NCBI GenBank assembly: GCA_003586115.2
Contig: QVOM02000126.1
Location: 53,428,608 to 53,492,607 of the forward strand
From: Salvator merianae
Taxonomy: Eukaryota > Chordata > Lepidosauria > Squamata > Teiidae
Reading direction: 5' to 3'
Length of the DNA stretch: 64,000 nt
Shown here in pieces: positions 11,004 to 22,949 of the stretch. The notes beneath the pieces are model-generated. The model had not been told where the DNA came from and did not search any database. It saw nothing but the letters and a program-made list of their open reading frames with translations. How positions within the stretch are numbered: the first letter of the stretch is position 1; each line of letters opens with the position of its first letter. Made by a program: the position numbers and the translations under genes.

Positions 11004-11924
11004 TAGATAGCCATGCAGGAGTGAGAATTCAGCTGGAATAGGTTCTGAGGTGCTCTTTGTCTCTCTGTGCTGAGATTTCTTTCCAGAGATCACACTCACT
11101 GAGATTTGACAATCTAGAATCAGACTGTCAAGTGTCCTCAGTTGCTCTAAGGCAGCTTCCTATATTCTAGAGAAATTTGATGAAATAAGTCAAGATGAGG
11201 CTGCTGCCTTCTGTCTTATCTCCAAAAACAGCCTTTAAAAGCAAATAGCTGACTTCTTTTGGCAAGCTGCTCCATGGAGTATTTTACACTTGCTATTGTA
11301 ATGATAAATTGTCTTTGCATTCATCATGCATTTTGTATCAATGACCTTAGTAAACAACTTCTGCAGGTATTGCATCTCCCATAAATAGATTGCTGTAAGT
11401 TTATGGGGTGCCTTCAGGTTTCAATGGCACAACATTTTTTTCATTGATAGAGAACATAAACAGCTGGTGATATATGGAACATTATATAGTCTGGCTACAT
11501 GTGAGTTTGGTTTTATCAGTGAACCCCTTTCTGTCTTAAAAAGAAAGAAAAAAGCCACTAGTCATTCAAAACTCTTAAGAACAGATTAAGTGATAATCCA
11601 AATGCCAGTTTAATACTTGCTGCTACTGCAAATGATTCCTCTGTTGCATTTCCTTAGTTGTTGCACAGATATGACAGAAAATTGATCTAAACAAGTATCT
11701 ATTGATCTGCTCTCTGGCAAGAAAAAAGTATATTAACAGTCAACTCACTTGGCTGTTACTTTCCCCCATTTCTTCCTGTTGAATTTTCATTTGATACTCC
11801 TAATCCCTTGAGGAAAGCATATGTTCCTGGATAAAATGATTGAAATTTGCTCCATTGGCCACTGTATGTGGTTAGGGAGGTCATAAGGATCTGATGTGGG
11901 TTCCCATAACATTAAAAAACTAAG

Positions 11925-12293
11925 ATCATGGCATCCAATCCCATCCCTTCCTGGCAAATAGAGGTGGAAGAAATGGAAGTAGTGTCAGATTTTATTTTCT
12001 TGGACTCAAAGATCATTGTAGATAGTGATTGCAGCTATGAAATTAAAAGATGCTTGCTCCTTGGGTGGAAAGCTAGGGCAAACCTGGACAGCATACTGAA
12101 AAACAGACACATCACCTTGCTGACAAAGGTCCATACAGTCAAAGCTTTGGTTTTTACAGTATCAAATGGCTGTGAAACTTGGATCATAAGGAAGGCTGAG
12201 CCCTGAATAACTGATTCTTTTGAATTGTGGTCCTGGAGCAGACTTTTGAGAGTCCTAGGACTGCAAGGGGATCAAATCAGTCAATACTAAAGG
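11925..12293 (+). pseudogene. BovB (RTE) LINE ORF2 C-terminal fragment, 5' part of a split copy
   Basis: A stretch of open frame translates to the conserved region after the reverse transcriptase in BovB/RTE elements. It includes IKRCLLLGWKARANLDSILK, HITLLTKVHTVKALVF and CETWIIRKAE, close to the family pattern of KRCLLLGRKA..NLDSILK and YGCESWTIKKAE. A stop follows the KAEP segment, and the match continues in another frame to about 12293 (TCAGTCAATACTAAAGG). The next family sequence reappears at about 13610, so this is the upstream half of a copy interrupted by ~1.3 kb. It has no start codon of its own and many lesions, and is not expressed as a functional protein. Confidence 0.85.
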
Positions 12294-13609
12294 CTTGGTC
12301 ACACAGGAGTTTAAAGAAGAATTCAGACTGGTTTAGAATTATAGAGATCACACTTCTGAATGGTATCCTGACTTTTCTCCGAGCTATTCCTTTGAAATTT
12401 GAGCTATCTTGTACTTGGATTACTCCAGCACTGAAAACAGTTCCACTCTTTCGCCTGGTTATATTTCAAATATGTGATTGAGTGAGAGGATTATTGTGGA
12501 AGGGTCCATACTTTCCCTGGTGGGCAGAGGGAGAATTTTAATTTCACTGTCCAGGCAATGACATAGTGTCCCCCACTTCCTCTTTGCCCCATGTAAGACT
12601 AAGAGGTGTCCTTGTCTTATGGACTCTCATGCAAGGTAAACTGCTGCAGCAGTTCTGTTCAGTTAAGCCCAACTAGCCACTCCCCCTCTATATCCACCCT
12701 CTTGAAGCCTTTCAAGTCCAAGTGAGGGGATTGGGAATTTTGGGCGTTTTCACAATTACGCAAATGCAGAACAGCCTCTCTTGTCAAGTCTTAAGCTACC
12801 CCTCCATCACCACACCAGAAGCACTGCACACAGTCCATGCTGTGTCCTCCCCCTTTGTCAGGCTTGTTGACTCTGAGTGCCTTCCCCTTAGACAAAACAG
12901 AGAAATGGGGAGAGAAATGGAGCAATCAGCTGCCTTAGGACAGAAGGTGTTATTTATGCCCAGTCTCTCTCTCTTTCCTTTTCTCTCCCTTCCTCCATGT
13001 TCCTAGGTGTCCTCCCCAACACTCCGCAAAGCCAGGAGATCCTAATTTGTTTGTAGCCCTCCCCTGGTGGAAGAAGCCTTGACTACAGCGGGAGGGAGGA
13101 AGAATGCAGAGCTCCAGGAGACAACAGTATTTGGAGGCTTGAATTACCTTTTTTTGGGGGGGGGGATTTATGTGTGTGTGTGTGTGTGCATGTGAGTGAG
13201 AGACAGAGAGGGAGACAGAGGGACAGATAGATAAATTATGCTGCATGGTAGGTAGGTTTAAAAGCAGAAGAAAAAAAAACACCTTCTGCTTCTATAATCT
13301 CCACTGTGTTTGCTTTCCCCCCCTGACTCTGAGAAGGGAAGATTTGTAACATTTGTAAGATTTGTAAAAGAGGGGAGGGGTGATGACAGAGTGAGGTAGC
13401 ATCCAGTCACACAAAGGAAAGAAGGAGTAAAAGGGTGGTAGGGTGGAAAGGAAAACATTTTCTATGCAAACTGAGCCTGCAGAATCTTAAAATGTGGAGA
13501 AAGGAAAGCATTCTTGGTGAGTATGATCATAAAATGCATGTGATCTGCCAAGACAAGGGCTCGATCCTCTTTTCCCCTGAAGTGGACTAATTTGTTCATA
13601 TTGGACTAT
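12294..13609. other. Interval separating the two halves of a BovB copy
   Basis: This ~1.3 kb lies where about 30 bp of BovB sequence would be expected. It contains a (TG)n run at about 13170-13188, a G-run at 13155-13165 and GA-rich tracts near 13195-13225. I cannot define clean terminal repeats or target duplications, so whether it is one insertion or several events is unresolved. Confidence 0.5.
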
Positions 13610-13895
13610 GGCCTGACATCAGAAGGACAAATACTGAAGGTGAAACTCAAATATTTTGGCCACATAATGAGAAGACATGACTCACTGTAAAAGACCCTGA
13701 TGCTGGGAAAGATTGAGTGCAAAAGGAGAAGGGGATGGCAGAGGATGAGATGGATAGATAGTGTCTTGGTAGCAACAAATGTGAGCTTGGTCAAAGACTG
13801 GGAGGCAGTGGAGGACAGAGGAGCCTGGTGTACTATGGTCCATGGAGTCACAAAGAGTTGGACATGACTGAGTAATTGGACAACAACAGGAAGAG
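13610..13895 (+). repeat. BovB (RTE) LINE 3' end
   Basis: It matches the very characteristic BovB terminus: CTCAAATATTTTGGCCACAT, then AAGACCCTGATGCTGGGAAA, AAAAGGAGAAGGGGATGGCA, GATGAGATGGATAG, then CCATGGAGTCACAAAGAG and TTGGACATGACTGAGTAATT, ending in ACAACAACA. In intact elements this region encodes the last residues of ORF2 and the short 3' end recognised by the RTE reverse transcriptase. The coding frame is broken by stops. It is the downstream half of the copy starting at 11925. Confidence 0.9.
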
Positions 13896-13947
13896 AAAAT
13901 CTCAGCAGATATTCCTCACATTAAAGCTGCTCTGATAAAATTCAGAG

Positions 13948-14455
13948 GTGTGCAAAACTTTTCAATGGATTTGAAACAAGGTATTTTCAGAATTTCCAAC
14001 CTTTAAGCCAACACCCTTTCAAAAAAGGGATAGTTCAGAGTTCAGAACAAAAGCAAGAGCTGTTTTGTCAGAACGTTTTGAGTTTTAGTGAAACAGAACG
14101 TTTGGGCTCTAAGGAGTCTTTTCCTCCTGCCTGATGAACAGCTGCTTTAGTTTGTTTTTTTGTTTCAATCAGCTGTTTTTTCTCCCCTTTCAGCAATTGT
14201 GGGGAATGGGAGGGGAAAAGGAAAAACGTAAACTCTCCTAATTTCTGATAGGGAAGAATGCTGCCAGAAAGGAGTGAAAAATTGGGCTCTTGGGGTTCTT
14301 ATAATACCATCATCGGAAACAGAGGACTTGAAATGAGTTCCCCATTTTTCACTATGGGTGGAATATTAATACTTCTGATTACAACTGTCTTTTTCTATGG
14401 AACAATCAGAACTTTTTGAGTTTTGTTTTGACTTGGAATAACATGCCTCTTGACT
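13948..14455. mobile_element. Possible hAT-like element, weak
   Basis: It starts CAGAGGTGTGCAAAACTTTTC and ends CATGCCTCTTG (reverse complement CAAGAGGCATG). Interior words such as CAGAACGTTTTGAG and AAACAGAACGTTTG form short inverted and direct repeats. No target duplication is visible, so the limits and class are tentative. Confidence 0.3.
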
Positions 14456-16595
14456 CGGTATATGGTAGTAAGTGGGTGATGCTCCGGTTATTTCAACAGC
14501 GTTGATTAGTTTTGGAAGGAGAAACTGGAAACTCACCTCTCCATTATCCTAGGTGGTCCCCGCTGACCAACTAGCTATGAAAGATTAGTTGATTGGATAA
14601 GACTTACCCTCTCAGGTGCTTTACAGTCTAGAAGTGATGATCATGATTGCTTAAGATGTCCTGGTTCAGCCTCAGTGTGACAATAACTTAACCTACGCTC
14701 AGATTTGCTAATTAAAATAATCATTCCTGCCATTGTGAAACTGGCAAAAAAGAGTGCACTCAAAGATCAACTGCACTGCATCCCCCCCAAATTCTAATTG
14801 GCCCCACCAAAGACAACTGTTATGAGACAGGTTGTGTGTGTATTGTACCAGCCCAGTGGATAGAAGAAAGTGTGTATGTGTTCCTCTTAAAAGGGGTGGG
14901 ACAACCCCTGACATTCGCTCTATCCTGGTTACATGTCCACATTCAAGTGATGCTCCTGACTGTTCAAGAAGAGGAAATGGTGAACCTTCAGTTGGGTCCT
15001 GAGAAGATAGACTTCTCATAACAGTTGAGGTTGGGGAAAGTTGTCTTAGAAAACAGACAGCTTCTTGTAAGATTAATCAGAGGTGTACAAATAGACAATG
15101 AAAGACTTGAAATGGCCCCAAACCATCACTTAGGAACCTGTCCTTTGCATAGGCTAGCCTAACTTTATTGGGTTTCCCAGGAGAGGGGAGGAATGCTTAT
15201 TAGCTTTCCCCTGCATTCTGGAGGCTGTGGTAAGGGGCAAAGGGTTTTTCTGAGACAGTTTCAGGGATGTGCGCATGTAGCAATATGCACATGGGACCTG
15301 CACCTTTCTTATTTTCTCAGGCTATGTTCACTTCTATATATTACTGTGCTATTATAGCACAACTTCCATGTCTTCCCACTATTCCTGTTGGGTCCATGTG
15401 TGTTGCATTTTTCTGGAATCCATTCCATCTTGTCATATAGCACATGAAACTAAGCAATCACAAAATGACAGTAGAGTGCTCCTTGGGAAGGGATCCTCAA
15501 AGGTGCTCATATCTGGCATGCACACAGAAGACCATGACCCATGGAGAAGAGGGGAGTGGAAGAAAAGGGCCAGACATGAGGACATGCCCATTCTTAGCTG
15601 TGGGGTATCAGACACCAGACAAAAACTATCAAGAGCTATGGGGGGGGGGCAGAGAGAGAGTTAGTTCTTTATTTTTAAGCCACAGCCATGACCAGGAGCT
15701 GAACTTAAAGCCCATGTTTAACGGTCTAATTGAATGTCTTATTTCCATATCCCCATAAGTATAACTCTTTTTTTAAAAAAATAGTGAATGGGTCAGCTTA
15801 TGTTGATACAGGCCTGGAAGAACAGCATTTTATTCTGGTACAGATGAAGGCATAATCTTTAACAACCTTGCCTTTTTTTCCAGAAGGAGAAAGGAGCTGA
15901 TTAAGTTAAGTGATTGCCAAGTGTATTATAAGTTTAACAAAGCTCACATCATATTTTCCCCCTTACATGCCGTATAGTAATTGTGCAAAATGCATGATTT
16001 ACTTTGGCAGCATTATTCAAACTTAATTACAGTGCTAAAAAGCAACCACAACTGAAAGAGAAAAAAGCTACGTTGGTTTGGAGAGCAGCATGGCATTTCT
16101 GTTTTTCTTTTCTTTTTTTTCCTCTTTAAATCCCTAGTTCTTTTGTCAGGGAAATAAATTGTGTGGAAAAAACTTTTGGGTATATGGAGAGCACATTTAA
16201 AACAAACTTTCAACAGACATCTGAATAGATTTAAACAGCCACTTGGTCCACGGCTTTTGAGATAACACTTCTTTCATTTCCTTCTCATGGTTTAGCCCAA
16301 TCTTCACAATCCTCTAGACAACCTTAGAAGTAAATTGTGCTCTAAGCAAAGCAGATGTAAAAGAAGGAGATGACAGAAGGCAATACATTTTATTCAGGGT
16401 GGCTGGTAAGGCAATATGTCTGCTACCTTGATTACCTTGCCAAAGTGATGGATTTGAAAGAGGAAGAGGTTTAGTCTATCTCTTCTGCAACTATGACATT
16501 TGAAAAAGAAAAATCAGTGTAACTATTTTTTTTTTCTTTATGGAGTTTATTAGTTCATTCAGATACATACTCTGGATTTTTGTATTTTTATAAGT
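14456..16595. other. No recognised gene; scattered low-complexity
   Basis: There are short frames of 60-104 residues on both strands around 14700-15020 and 15368-15760. They overlap one another antisense and show no domain, so I treat them as chance. A G9 run sits near 15640. Confidence 0.45.
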
Positions 16596-16722
16596 ATCGT
16601 ATAGGGCTGTATTCAGACTGAGTCATGCTTAGAATAAGTCAATTGAAATCAATGAGATGTAAATTATAGCTAACATAAGTCCAATTGATTTCAGTGGGTT
16701 TACCCTTGATCAAGCCCTATCT
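16596..16722. mobile_element. Fold-back MITE (GGGCTGTATTCAGACT type)
   Basis: The left arm has ATAGGGCTGTATTCAGACTG and AAGTCAATTGAAATCAATGAG. The right arm has AAGTCCAATTGATTTCAGTG and GATCAAGCCCTAT, the inverse of the left. The AAGTCAATTGAAATCAATG core is a motif common in reptile MITEs. Confidence 0.6.
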
Positions 16723-17029
16723 GATTATTTAAGAGGAATGTAATACAGTCAGAAAATTAAGAAAAGGCCCTTGTGACCCATCAGTGGGCTATTCATCATC
16801 AGGGTTTTCTTAAAAAAAAAAAAGAAAAAAAAAAGCAGAAATCACAGCCTCAGTGTGCACTGGAAATAGCTTCACCACATAGGTGCAACAGTTTAAAGGG
16901 TGCCAATGTAGATATAAATGAATTTCACCCCTCCTTTTACTATTCTTCATACAGTAAAAAAGAGTGGTCATGGGATACTATGTAGAAGTAAATATCTTTC
17001 TATAATATGGAATCAGAATGTTTAATGTC

Positions 17030-17440
17030 ATGGTTTTTAATGTTGTATGGTATGGATGTGAAAGTTGGACAATGATGAAGTAAGTCTGGAAACTCAGGGT
17101 ACCATGGACAGCTAAAAAGACCAATTAGTGAATTCTAGACCAAATACAACCTAAATATTCAATAGAAGCAACAAATGATGAGGCTTAAACTCTCATGAGT
17201 GACTAAAGTCCCTGGAAAATATGCTGATGCTTGGGAAAGTACAAAGGAGAGGAAGAGACAGTCCAGCTGGTAGACTTAATTACAACAGCAAAATGGAAAC
17301 CTGCCTGGCAGACCTAGAAACACCAGTCAGTATGGAGGAGGTTGATCAATATGTTGGCCAAAAATTGGCTATGATTAGATGGCAGCAAACAAGCAAGCAG
17401 TGGTTGGTAAACTGGTGGGTGGTGGCATATAACTGGAATA
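17030..17440 (+). pseudogene. RTE/BovB-type LINE remnant
   Basis: The translated pieces GCESWTMMK (around 17050), VPWTAKK (around 17100) and MLMLGKVQRRGR (17221 onward) follow the order of the C-terminal RTE region: YGCESW, then the VPWTA segment, then TLMLGKIEGRRRRG. Stops and frame changes separate them. The 3' end has lost the GAGTCACAAAGAGTTGGACA-type terminus. The copy is much more diverged than the one at 11925-13895. Confidence 0.65.
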
Positions 17441-18002
17441 CATAGCAAACCTCTGTTCTTAGCTAAATCACTTTGTGGGGGAATCATTCTTTACTTAGGA
17501 TATCAAAAACCATTGGGTCAAGCATGTAAAGCACTGGCTTATATATGACATAAGCATGACCTCATACTTGCCTCAGTTAAATGCTCCATTGTTCAGCACA
17601 AATGAGATAAAAACAAATAGCTGTTTCTGTAGTTTGATGTGAGGAAGGATGAGTTCTGGATTGTAAGGAAATGTACTTTCATTTTTTCGTTCCTGGTATT
17701 TGCATTTATGCTTCTGGACATTGCCTGGCAAGACTGTAGGAAACTGTTGTAAGAACAGGTGTTAACATTATTAATCAAGCCCTATCTGATTACTCAAGAG
17801 GAATAGGATCCAGTTAATCCATATAAAAATGGATAAACTGGAGATTTAAAGGGAAAGGCTATCTCCTGAGATTACAATCATTTTGATATCAAATGCTTAG
17901 AAGACAAGAGATTTTACTTAGCAAGAATTAACAAGTGTCCCTTGAAAGGCATTCTCTGTATGTTTTGTCGAACCAGAAGAGGCAAAGGATTTTTCGGCAC
18001 TG

Positions 18003-18200
18003 GCCAGTACACTAGATCCCTTCCGGGGCTCTCATATATTCTATATTCTGTATTCTCATTCTGTATTCTGGAGCAGAACAGAAGTCATGCCCCCTGCTAG
18101 GCTGCTCTGCCCTCATTGGACAACGCATAACGTGGTCTTGGTGGCCAAAATGGCTACATAGACCAGGATACCGGTTGGCCTGTTTTACCAGTGGTCTGCC
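18003..18200 (-). mobile_element. Fragment of the AAGTGTGGAAAGGCC DNA-transposon family, inverted
   Basis: On the minus strand 18080-18175 carries the words seen at 3620-3720 and 48245-48345: GTCTATGTAGCCATTTTGGC, then the equivalent of CAATG..AGAGCAG and CTAGCAGGGGGCATG. The ends are not preserved clearly. A small (AAAT)n tract follows at 18301-18318. Confidence 0.5.
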
Positions 18201-19194
18201 AGAGGTCCAGAGGCCTGCAGACTGGAAAAGGGTGGACACTACTCTTCTAACATTTGATGCTACTCTTCTAACCTTTGGAACATAGAAATCAGGTGGGATA
18301 GATAAATAAATAAATAATCCTTGGCTTTGGAGAGTTGCGAAAGCTAGTGGAGCCACAATTCCTGAGAAGGATACCCTAGAAGTGTTCCTTTTACTCTACT
18401 ATACCTGGAAGAATCCCTCCAGGCACAGAATAGCATCAAAACTGACACCCCTAGAGCACCCCTTTCAGGAAGTCATGATTCCAGAACCAAATGCTTGATT
18501 TGTTGGCTGTTTCCACATTTACCTCACTTGGAGCGGTTTAACTAGTCCAGTCCAGCCTGTTTAAGACCAAGCAGAGCAGATGCTGCCTGCATCATGAAGG
18601 TGGGGCACCATCTGTTCTGGACCAAGATGGGAGGCACTGCAGAGGCACCATAGCTTTCTGATTCACACAACTGATGCCCCACCCAAGGCACCAATTACCC
18701 CTGTCTGTGATTGGTCCAGGGCCCATCACTGTGTTTGGAGCACAGGTGTGAAGCTGAACAGAGCTGTCTTTGAAGGCAGGAGGGTCACATCCATGTCGTG
18801 GTTCTGTGAGGAGGTGTGTAGGCTGTGAAGACATACAGACACCATGACATTTAGCCCAGTCAGGAATGCTCATGTTCTCCTTGTTCAGGACCAGATGTGG
18901 AAGTGCCCATAGCTGTATTGGAAAGGTGATATTAGTATGGCTTTACAGCTGATCTGGAATAGGGACCATTTAGGACAGTTTTGATCCAGAGTAGCACTAG
19001 TTCTGTGTGGAAGAAGTGCACTAGCAAGCAGTTTTTCCAAGATAAAAAGATGTGATTGATTGATTGATCCTAAAGATCCAAATGGAAAGCAAAGTGATCT
19101 GCAAAATGAATCTAATTCTCCTTTTCTAAGCAGGGCCACGTGTGGTGGTGGGATCAAGGTCCCTGCTCAGCCTGAAGCCCTAGGTGGACACCTA

Positions 19195-19313
19195 ATTTGC
19201 CAACTCTGTGTCTCTGCCAAGAAAACTGCACAGAGGTGCCCATGGTGATAACCACGCAGTCAACTAGGAGTCGGTCACGACTCGGTGGTACCCAACAACA
19301 AGAAATGCTTCTG
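19195..19313 (+). repeat. tRNA-SINE 3' fragment
   Basis: It shares TCTGCCAAGAAAACTGCACA, AGGTGCCCATGG, the GCAGTCAACTAGGAGTCGGT segment and CACGACTCGGTGGTACC with the SINEs at 5908, 10798 and 57117, and ends CAACAACAAG. The tRNA-like head is missing. Confidence 0.75.
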
Positions 19314-19935
19314 AAAGCCTTAGTTCCCATTGCCTACTACTACAGCAACAAACCTGGCAGGTGGAATTGAGGCTATCTGTACCATTACTGCTGTACGTTC
19401 TGATCTATGTGCTGTCTAGCTCTACACTATCCAATTTAAATGCTGAGTAGCTCCAAGTGGAGCTTTGGGATGCAGTTGAATCAGTGCAATTCCAGCTTTG
19501 CGAATCTTCACTTTTTCCTTCCTAGGTGTTGGAGGAAATGTTAAAATGTCATTTGCTTAGCCAGGGCATACTTATATTCAAGAAGATTGTATAAAAGTTT
19601 ACCTCAGAGGAAGAGCACGGGGATTACTTTTGCCCTTAGAGATGATAATGCATGTGATGTCATTTGTTTGGACTCTAGCAAGCTTAGGCATGGTGAGCTG
19701 TTTGAAATTACCTTTTTACCTCCAAACCCTCTGTTGGTACGGAATCACTATTTTAGTTCTGTTCAGTCTGCCTCTTAGTCAAATCCTTTCCATCCAAGGA
19801 GAATGAAAAAGCCTTTTCAATAAACAGACTTGTATTTATGCCCTGGAAGGAGAAGGAAAAGTATAAGTGAGTTGAAGTTGTAAATTTTAGTGTCAGTTCA
19901 AATCTTGAGTTGAATACGGATACAGGAAAGCATCA

Positions 19936-20057
19936 TTGCCCTGGATGGAAAAATAGGCCAGGGTACAAACATGAATGAATGAGTGAAATACTTTATTTTG
20001 TGCATTCGTTCATTCATATTTGTACCCTGCCCTATTTTCTCCACCTAGGGCAATAAT
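19936..20057. repeat. Inverted pair of LINE/SINE-like 3' tails (fold-back)
   Basis: TTGCCCTGGATGG..AAAATAGGCCAGGGTACAAA..ATGAATGAATGAG (19937-19983) is mirrored by CGTTCATTCATATTTGTACC..GCCCTATTTTCTCCACCTAG (20008-20050). A third, direct GTACAAATATGAATGAATGA follows at about 20076. The pattern resembles two retroelement tails in opposite orientation. Confidence 0.55.
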
Positions 20058-20279
20058 ACTTTATCTGTACAAATATGAATGAATGAACAATTTTTTGTTT
20101 AATTACATTAAATACAAGAATAATTTCTATTTAATTTGGTACCCCTTAGATTTGGCACCCTCAGCAACAGTCTTGTTCACCTGTATGGCTGTGAGGTGAA
20201 ATCCTGGTGTCACAGTTCAACGCTAAGTCACATGATTACATATGGAAGATTCTAGGTGCATCATGTATCCCCAGGTGTG

Positions 20280-20400
20280 ACTGATAGTTGATTACAGGTT
20301 TTATTGTGTTTTATGTAGCTATTAAATTGGGCTGCTTTTATTATTTTCTCTCTTTTTTTGTAAACTACCTTGTCTAGGAACTCTTTTTAGTCTGGCCTGC
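20280..20400 (+). repeat. Possible L2-type LINE 3' tail
   Basis: A T-rich run leading to TTTTTTTGTAAACTACCTTG resembles the 3' untranslated end of L2 elements (GTAAACCGCCCTGAG in the family). It is diverged and short. Confidence 0.35.
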
Positions 20401-20594
20401 AGGATTCATACAGCTGAGGTGGACAATTGTGTGTGTGTGGGGGGAGGTGGAGAGAAGCAGGGAATGCCATATGGGGAGAGTATCTTCCCTTGAATACAGC
20501 CCCCAGATTCCTACTTTTAAGGATTTTCTGAAGATAATCTGCTGAAATATGGATTCCCAAGTGTTGTCTTTTCCAGACCTTGCTGTTTCTGCAC

Positions 20595-20998
20595 CTAAAG
20601 GGGCTGGGCCACTCTAGTTAGAACCAATCTGATTGCAGTGGTTCGCGGCTGAAGTGGTCCAGCTGTCCTGGAACAAGGCTGTCTGCACTTGGATGGCCTG
20701 TCCCAGGACAGGCTCTTTGGTGCCTTGCACTGCTTTGAAGGCTATGATGGCCAGGAACAAATGTTCCCAGCCATAGAACACCAGGGGGTCCCATTCTGGT
20801 AGTGAAATCTGGTGTGCCGCCAAAATGGGTCCCCCTGCTAAACCAGAACAAGGAGGTGTGTGCCTTTCCATCTGCCTTCCTGTTCTGGTATCCTCTCCTA
20901 GGCTCTGTCCAATGAGGAGGGAGCGGCCTACCAGGGGGCAGTGCCTCTTCTGTTTCACTCCAGAGTTTGGAACAAGGGGGTAAGTGTGGAAAGGCCCC
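20595..20998 (+). mobile_element. Non-autonomous DNA transposon ending AAGTGTGGAAAGGCCCC
   Basis: The right terminus reads GTAAGTGTGGAAAGGCCCC. Internal words GCCAAAATGGGTCCCCC and GCTAAACCAGAACAAGG recur at 48145-48180, and the CATTTTGGCGGCA segment pairs with words in the 26611 and 58881 elements. The frames at 20614-20958 (minus) lie wholly within this repeat. Confidence 0.55.
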
Positions 20999-20999
20999 T

Positions 21000-22100
21000 T
21001 GTCTGGGCTAAGAAAGAAGCCACTGTGACAAAGGAATTTGCTGACAGCATTGTCAGTCCAATCAGAGTTGGCATTTGGATGCCTCTACCATGCTTCATTA
21101 CCCCAGCAATTGCTTTCACCTATGGCTGCTAGTGAACGTTATAGCCTTGCACTGGCAATCAGTGATGTTCTGCTGAAAAATGGAAGCCATGAATCTGTGG
21201 TATTGGCCAGCAAAGTGCCAGTATTCCAGCTGAGGGACCTACTGAAGCCACAGCGCTTTCCACCTAGTAGACTTTGCCTTGTGAATCCACTTCCAATATT
21301 CTTTAAACACAGCCAACTCTTGAATCTGTCACTATATCTTTTGTGGGGCTTGTTTATTGACAAGTGAGGAACTAAGACCCATCCTTGCAACCTGCAAAAA
21401 AGGATCACAGATAACCAGGAACATTTACTTTACAGAAGCAGGCACTTAGGAGTGCAGATGTGTGGGTAATTTAGCCAGCGTTCATGATTTCAGCATTTTC
21501 AGAGGTTCAGCAGTGTTTACTTTATGGCAGTTTAAAGTAGAAATATAAGCAACTCTTTTTAAAATAATTATACATTGTTTAAGTAAAGGAAGTGAACTGA
21601 GATGGAATAATACTATTGAATCACTGATTAAATAACCCAGTTATTTTGGTTATGGATAGCTGGCTGAAAAACAACAACAAAACCCCTAACTGAATAAAAA
21701 TTCAGGGTTACTGATGAATCACATCACAAGCTGTAAAACGTGGTAAATCAACAAGGTTCTGTTATGTTAAAATACAAAGCCATGTATTGGAGGCATATCA
21801 AGCACTAGCATCCCCTCAGGAGAGTACAAATGTTTCATTTTTCAGGATAGCTAGGACTACTATAGAGAAGACCCTGCTTTGTATGTTTCTGGGCTTTGCT
21901 TCCTAAAGGGAGAGAATCTTAAATCAGTGGGGTATGGACTTATACTATATATATGGTCCTAAACTGGGGCTGTAGGTAGAGATGAATCTATTGCTACTCA
22001 TTTATTTTCCTTATATGGAAAAATAGAAAGATTGTTTCCAGATGTACAACCCAGTTGCAGAAGATATATGGGGCACTCTTAAATTTCCAGTGATGACCAG
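21000..22100. other. No recognised gene
   Basis: The frames at 21038-21367 and 21139-21408 overlap on opposite strands and show no recognisable domain. No family-level repeat is visible. Confidence 0.4.
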
Positions 22101-22104
22101 TGGA

Positions 22105-22480
22105 TTATTCATTTATTTATTTGCATTTTTATCCCACCCTATACCTGAAAGTCTCTGGGTGGGTTGCAACAATAAAAAACAGAATGTAAAATGCACACAC
22201 GAAAAACAATTACAGTGCCTGAAAGTGGGGAGAGAAAGCTGTTTTTTAGCCAAAGGTATAGGTAAATAGGTGTGTCTTCACTGCTCTTCCAAAGTTGTAA
22301 AGTGAAGATGCCTGATGCATCTTGGGGGGAGAGTGTTCCTCAGTCTGGGGGCCACCACTGAAAAGGCCGTGGTGCCCACCCCTCTAGCTAATGAAGGTGG
22401 TGGTACAATCAGGAGGGCCTCATCTGCAGATCTTAAGGCACCGAGTGGGTGCAGCTGGAAGCCATGCTTTCATCTCTTGG
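22105..22480 (-). repeat. L2 LINE 3' end, antisense
   Basis: Read on the minus strand, the end is GGTATAGGGTGGGATAAAAA followed by TGCAAATAAATAAATGAAT. This is the L2-type tail preceded by the GTTGCAACCCACCCAGAG segment. Further upstream (higher coordinates) are antisense matches to the end of the L2 ORF, including the region of TCTTCACTGCTCTTCCAAAG and GGGGGCCACCACTGAAAAGG. The frame is decayed. It faces the plus-strand L2 piece at 23769-23985. Confidence 0.75.
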
Positions 22481-22949
22481 AGCCAATGCCCAATGGACAA
22501 AAAGGTGGTTCACAGAGGTCAGACTGAGGTTTCCCATTGTGCTTTACCATGCCTTGTCATCACTGCTCCATGGGCTTAATCTCCAGGTTGATGCCGCTTT
22601 GTCGTGGAATAACAGTGGACATGGTGATGACTGCTCCATTTTCAAAAACTTGGATTTGCTCCCACATATATACAGCCTGTGGAGTGCTTCTTTTTTAAAG
22701 TACAAAGCAAGGTGCAGACTGCAATTTGGAAAGACCAAAGTTACAGCTTCAATTGGAACTTTGCCCCTCCTTTGCTGGTTCCAGTGTGCCAGGGCTGGTT
22801 CCCCCACCTGCTGCCATTTGCTTCCCCTAAATCTGTCCTCCACTGTCATCTTGTACAGATAATGGAGGGAGAGAAAAGCATGACTGGAAGGAAAGCACTG
22901 GAAGGGAATTAAATAGGAATTTTAATTAATGGCCTTTTCTTGATCTTTA

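Noticed and set aside
15079..15275. AGAGGTGTACAAAT and CAGGGATGTGCGCATG as ends of another hAT element
   Set aside because: Both motifs read in the same direction rather than inverted, and no 8-bp duplication is visible.
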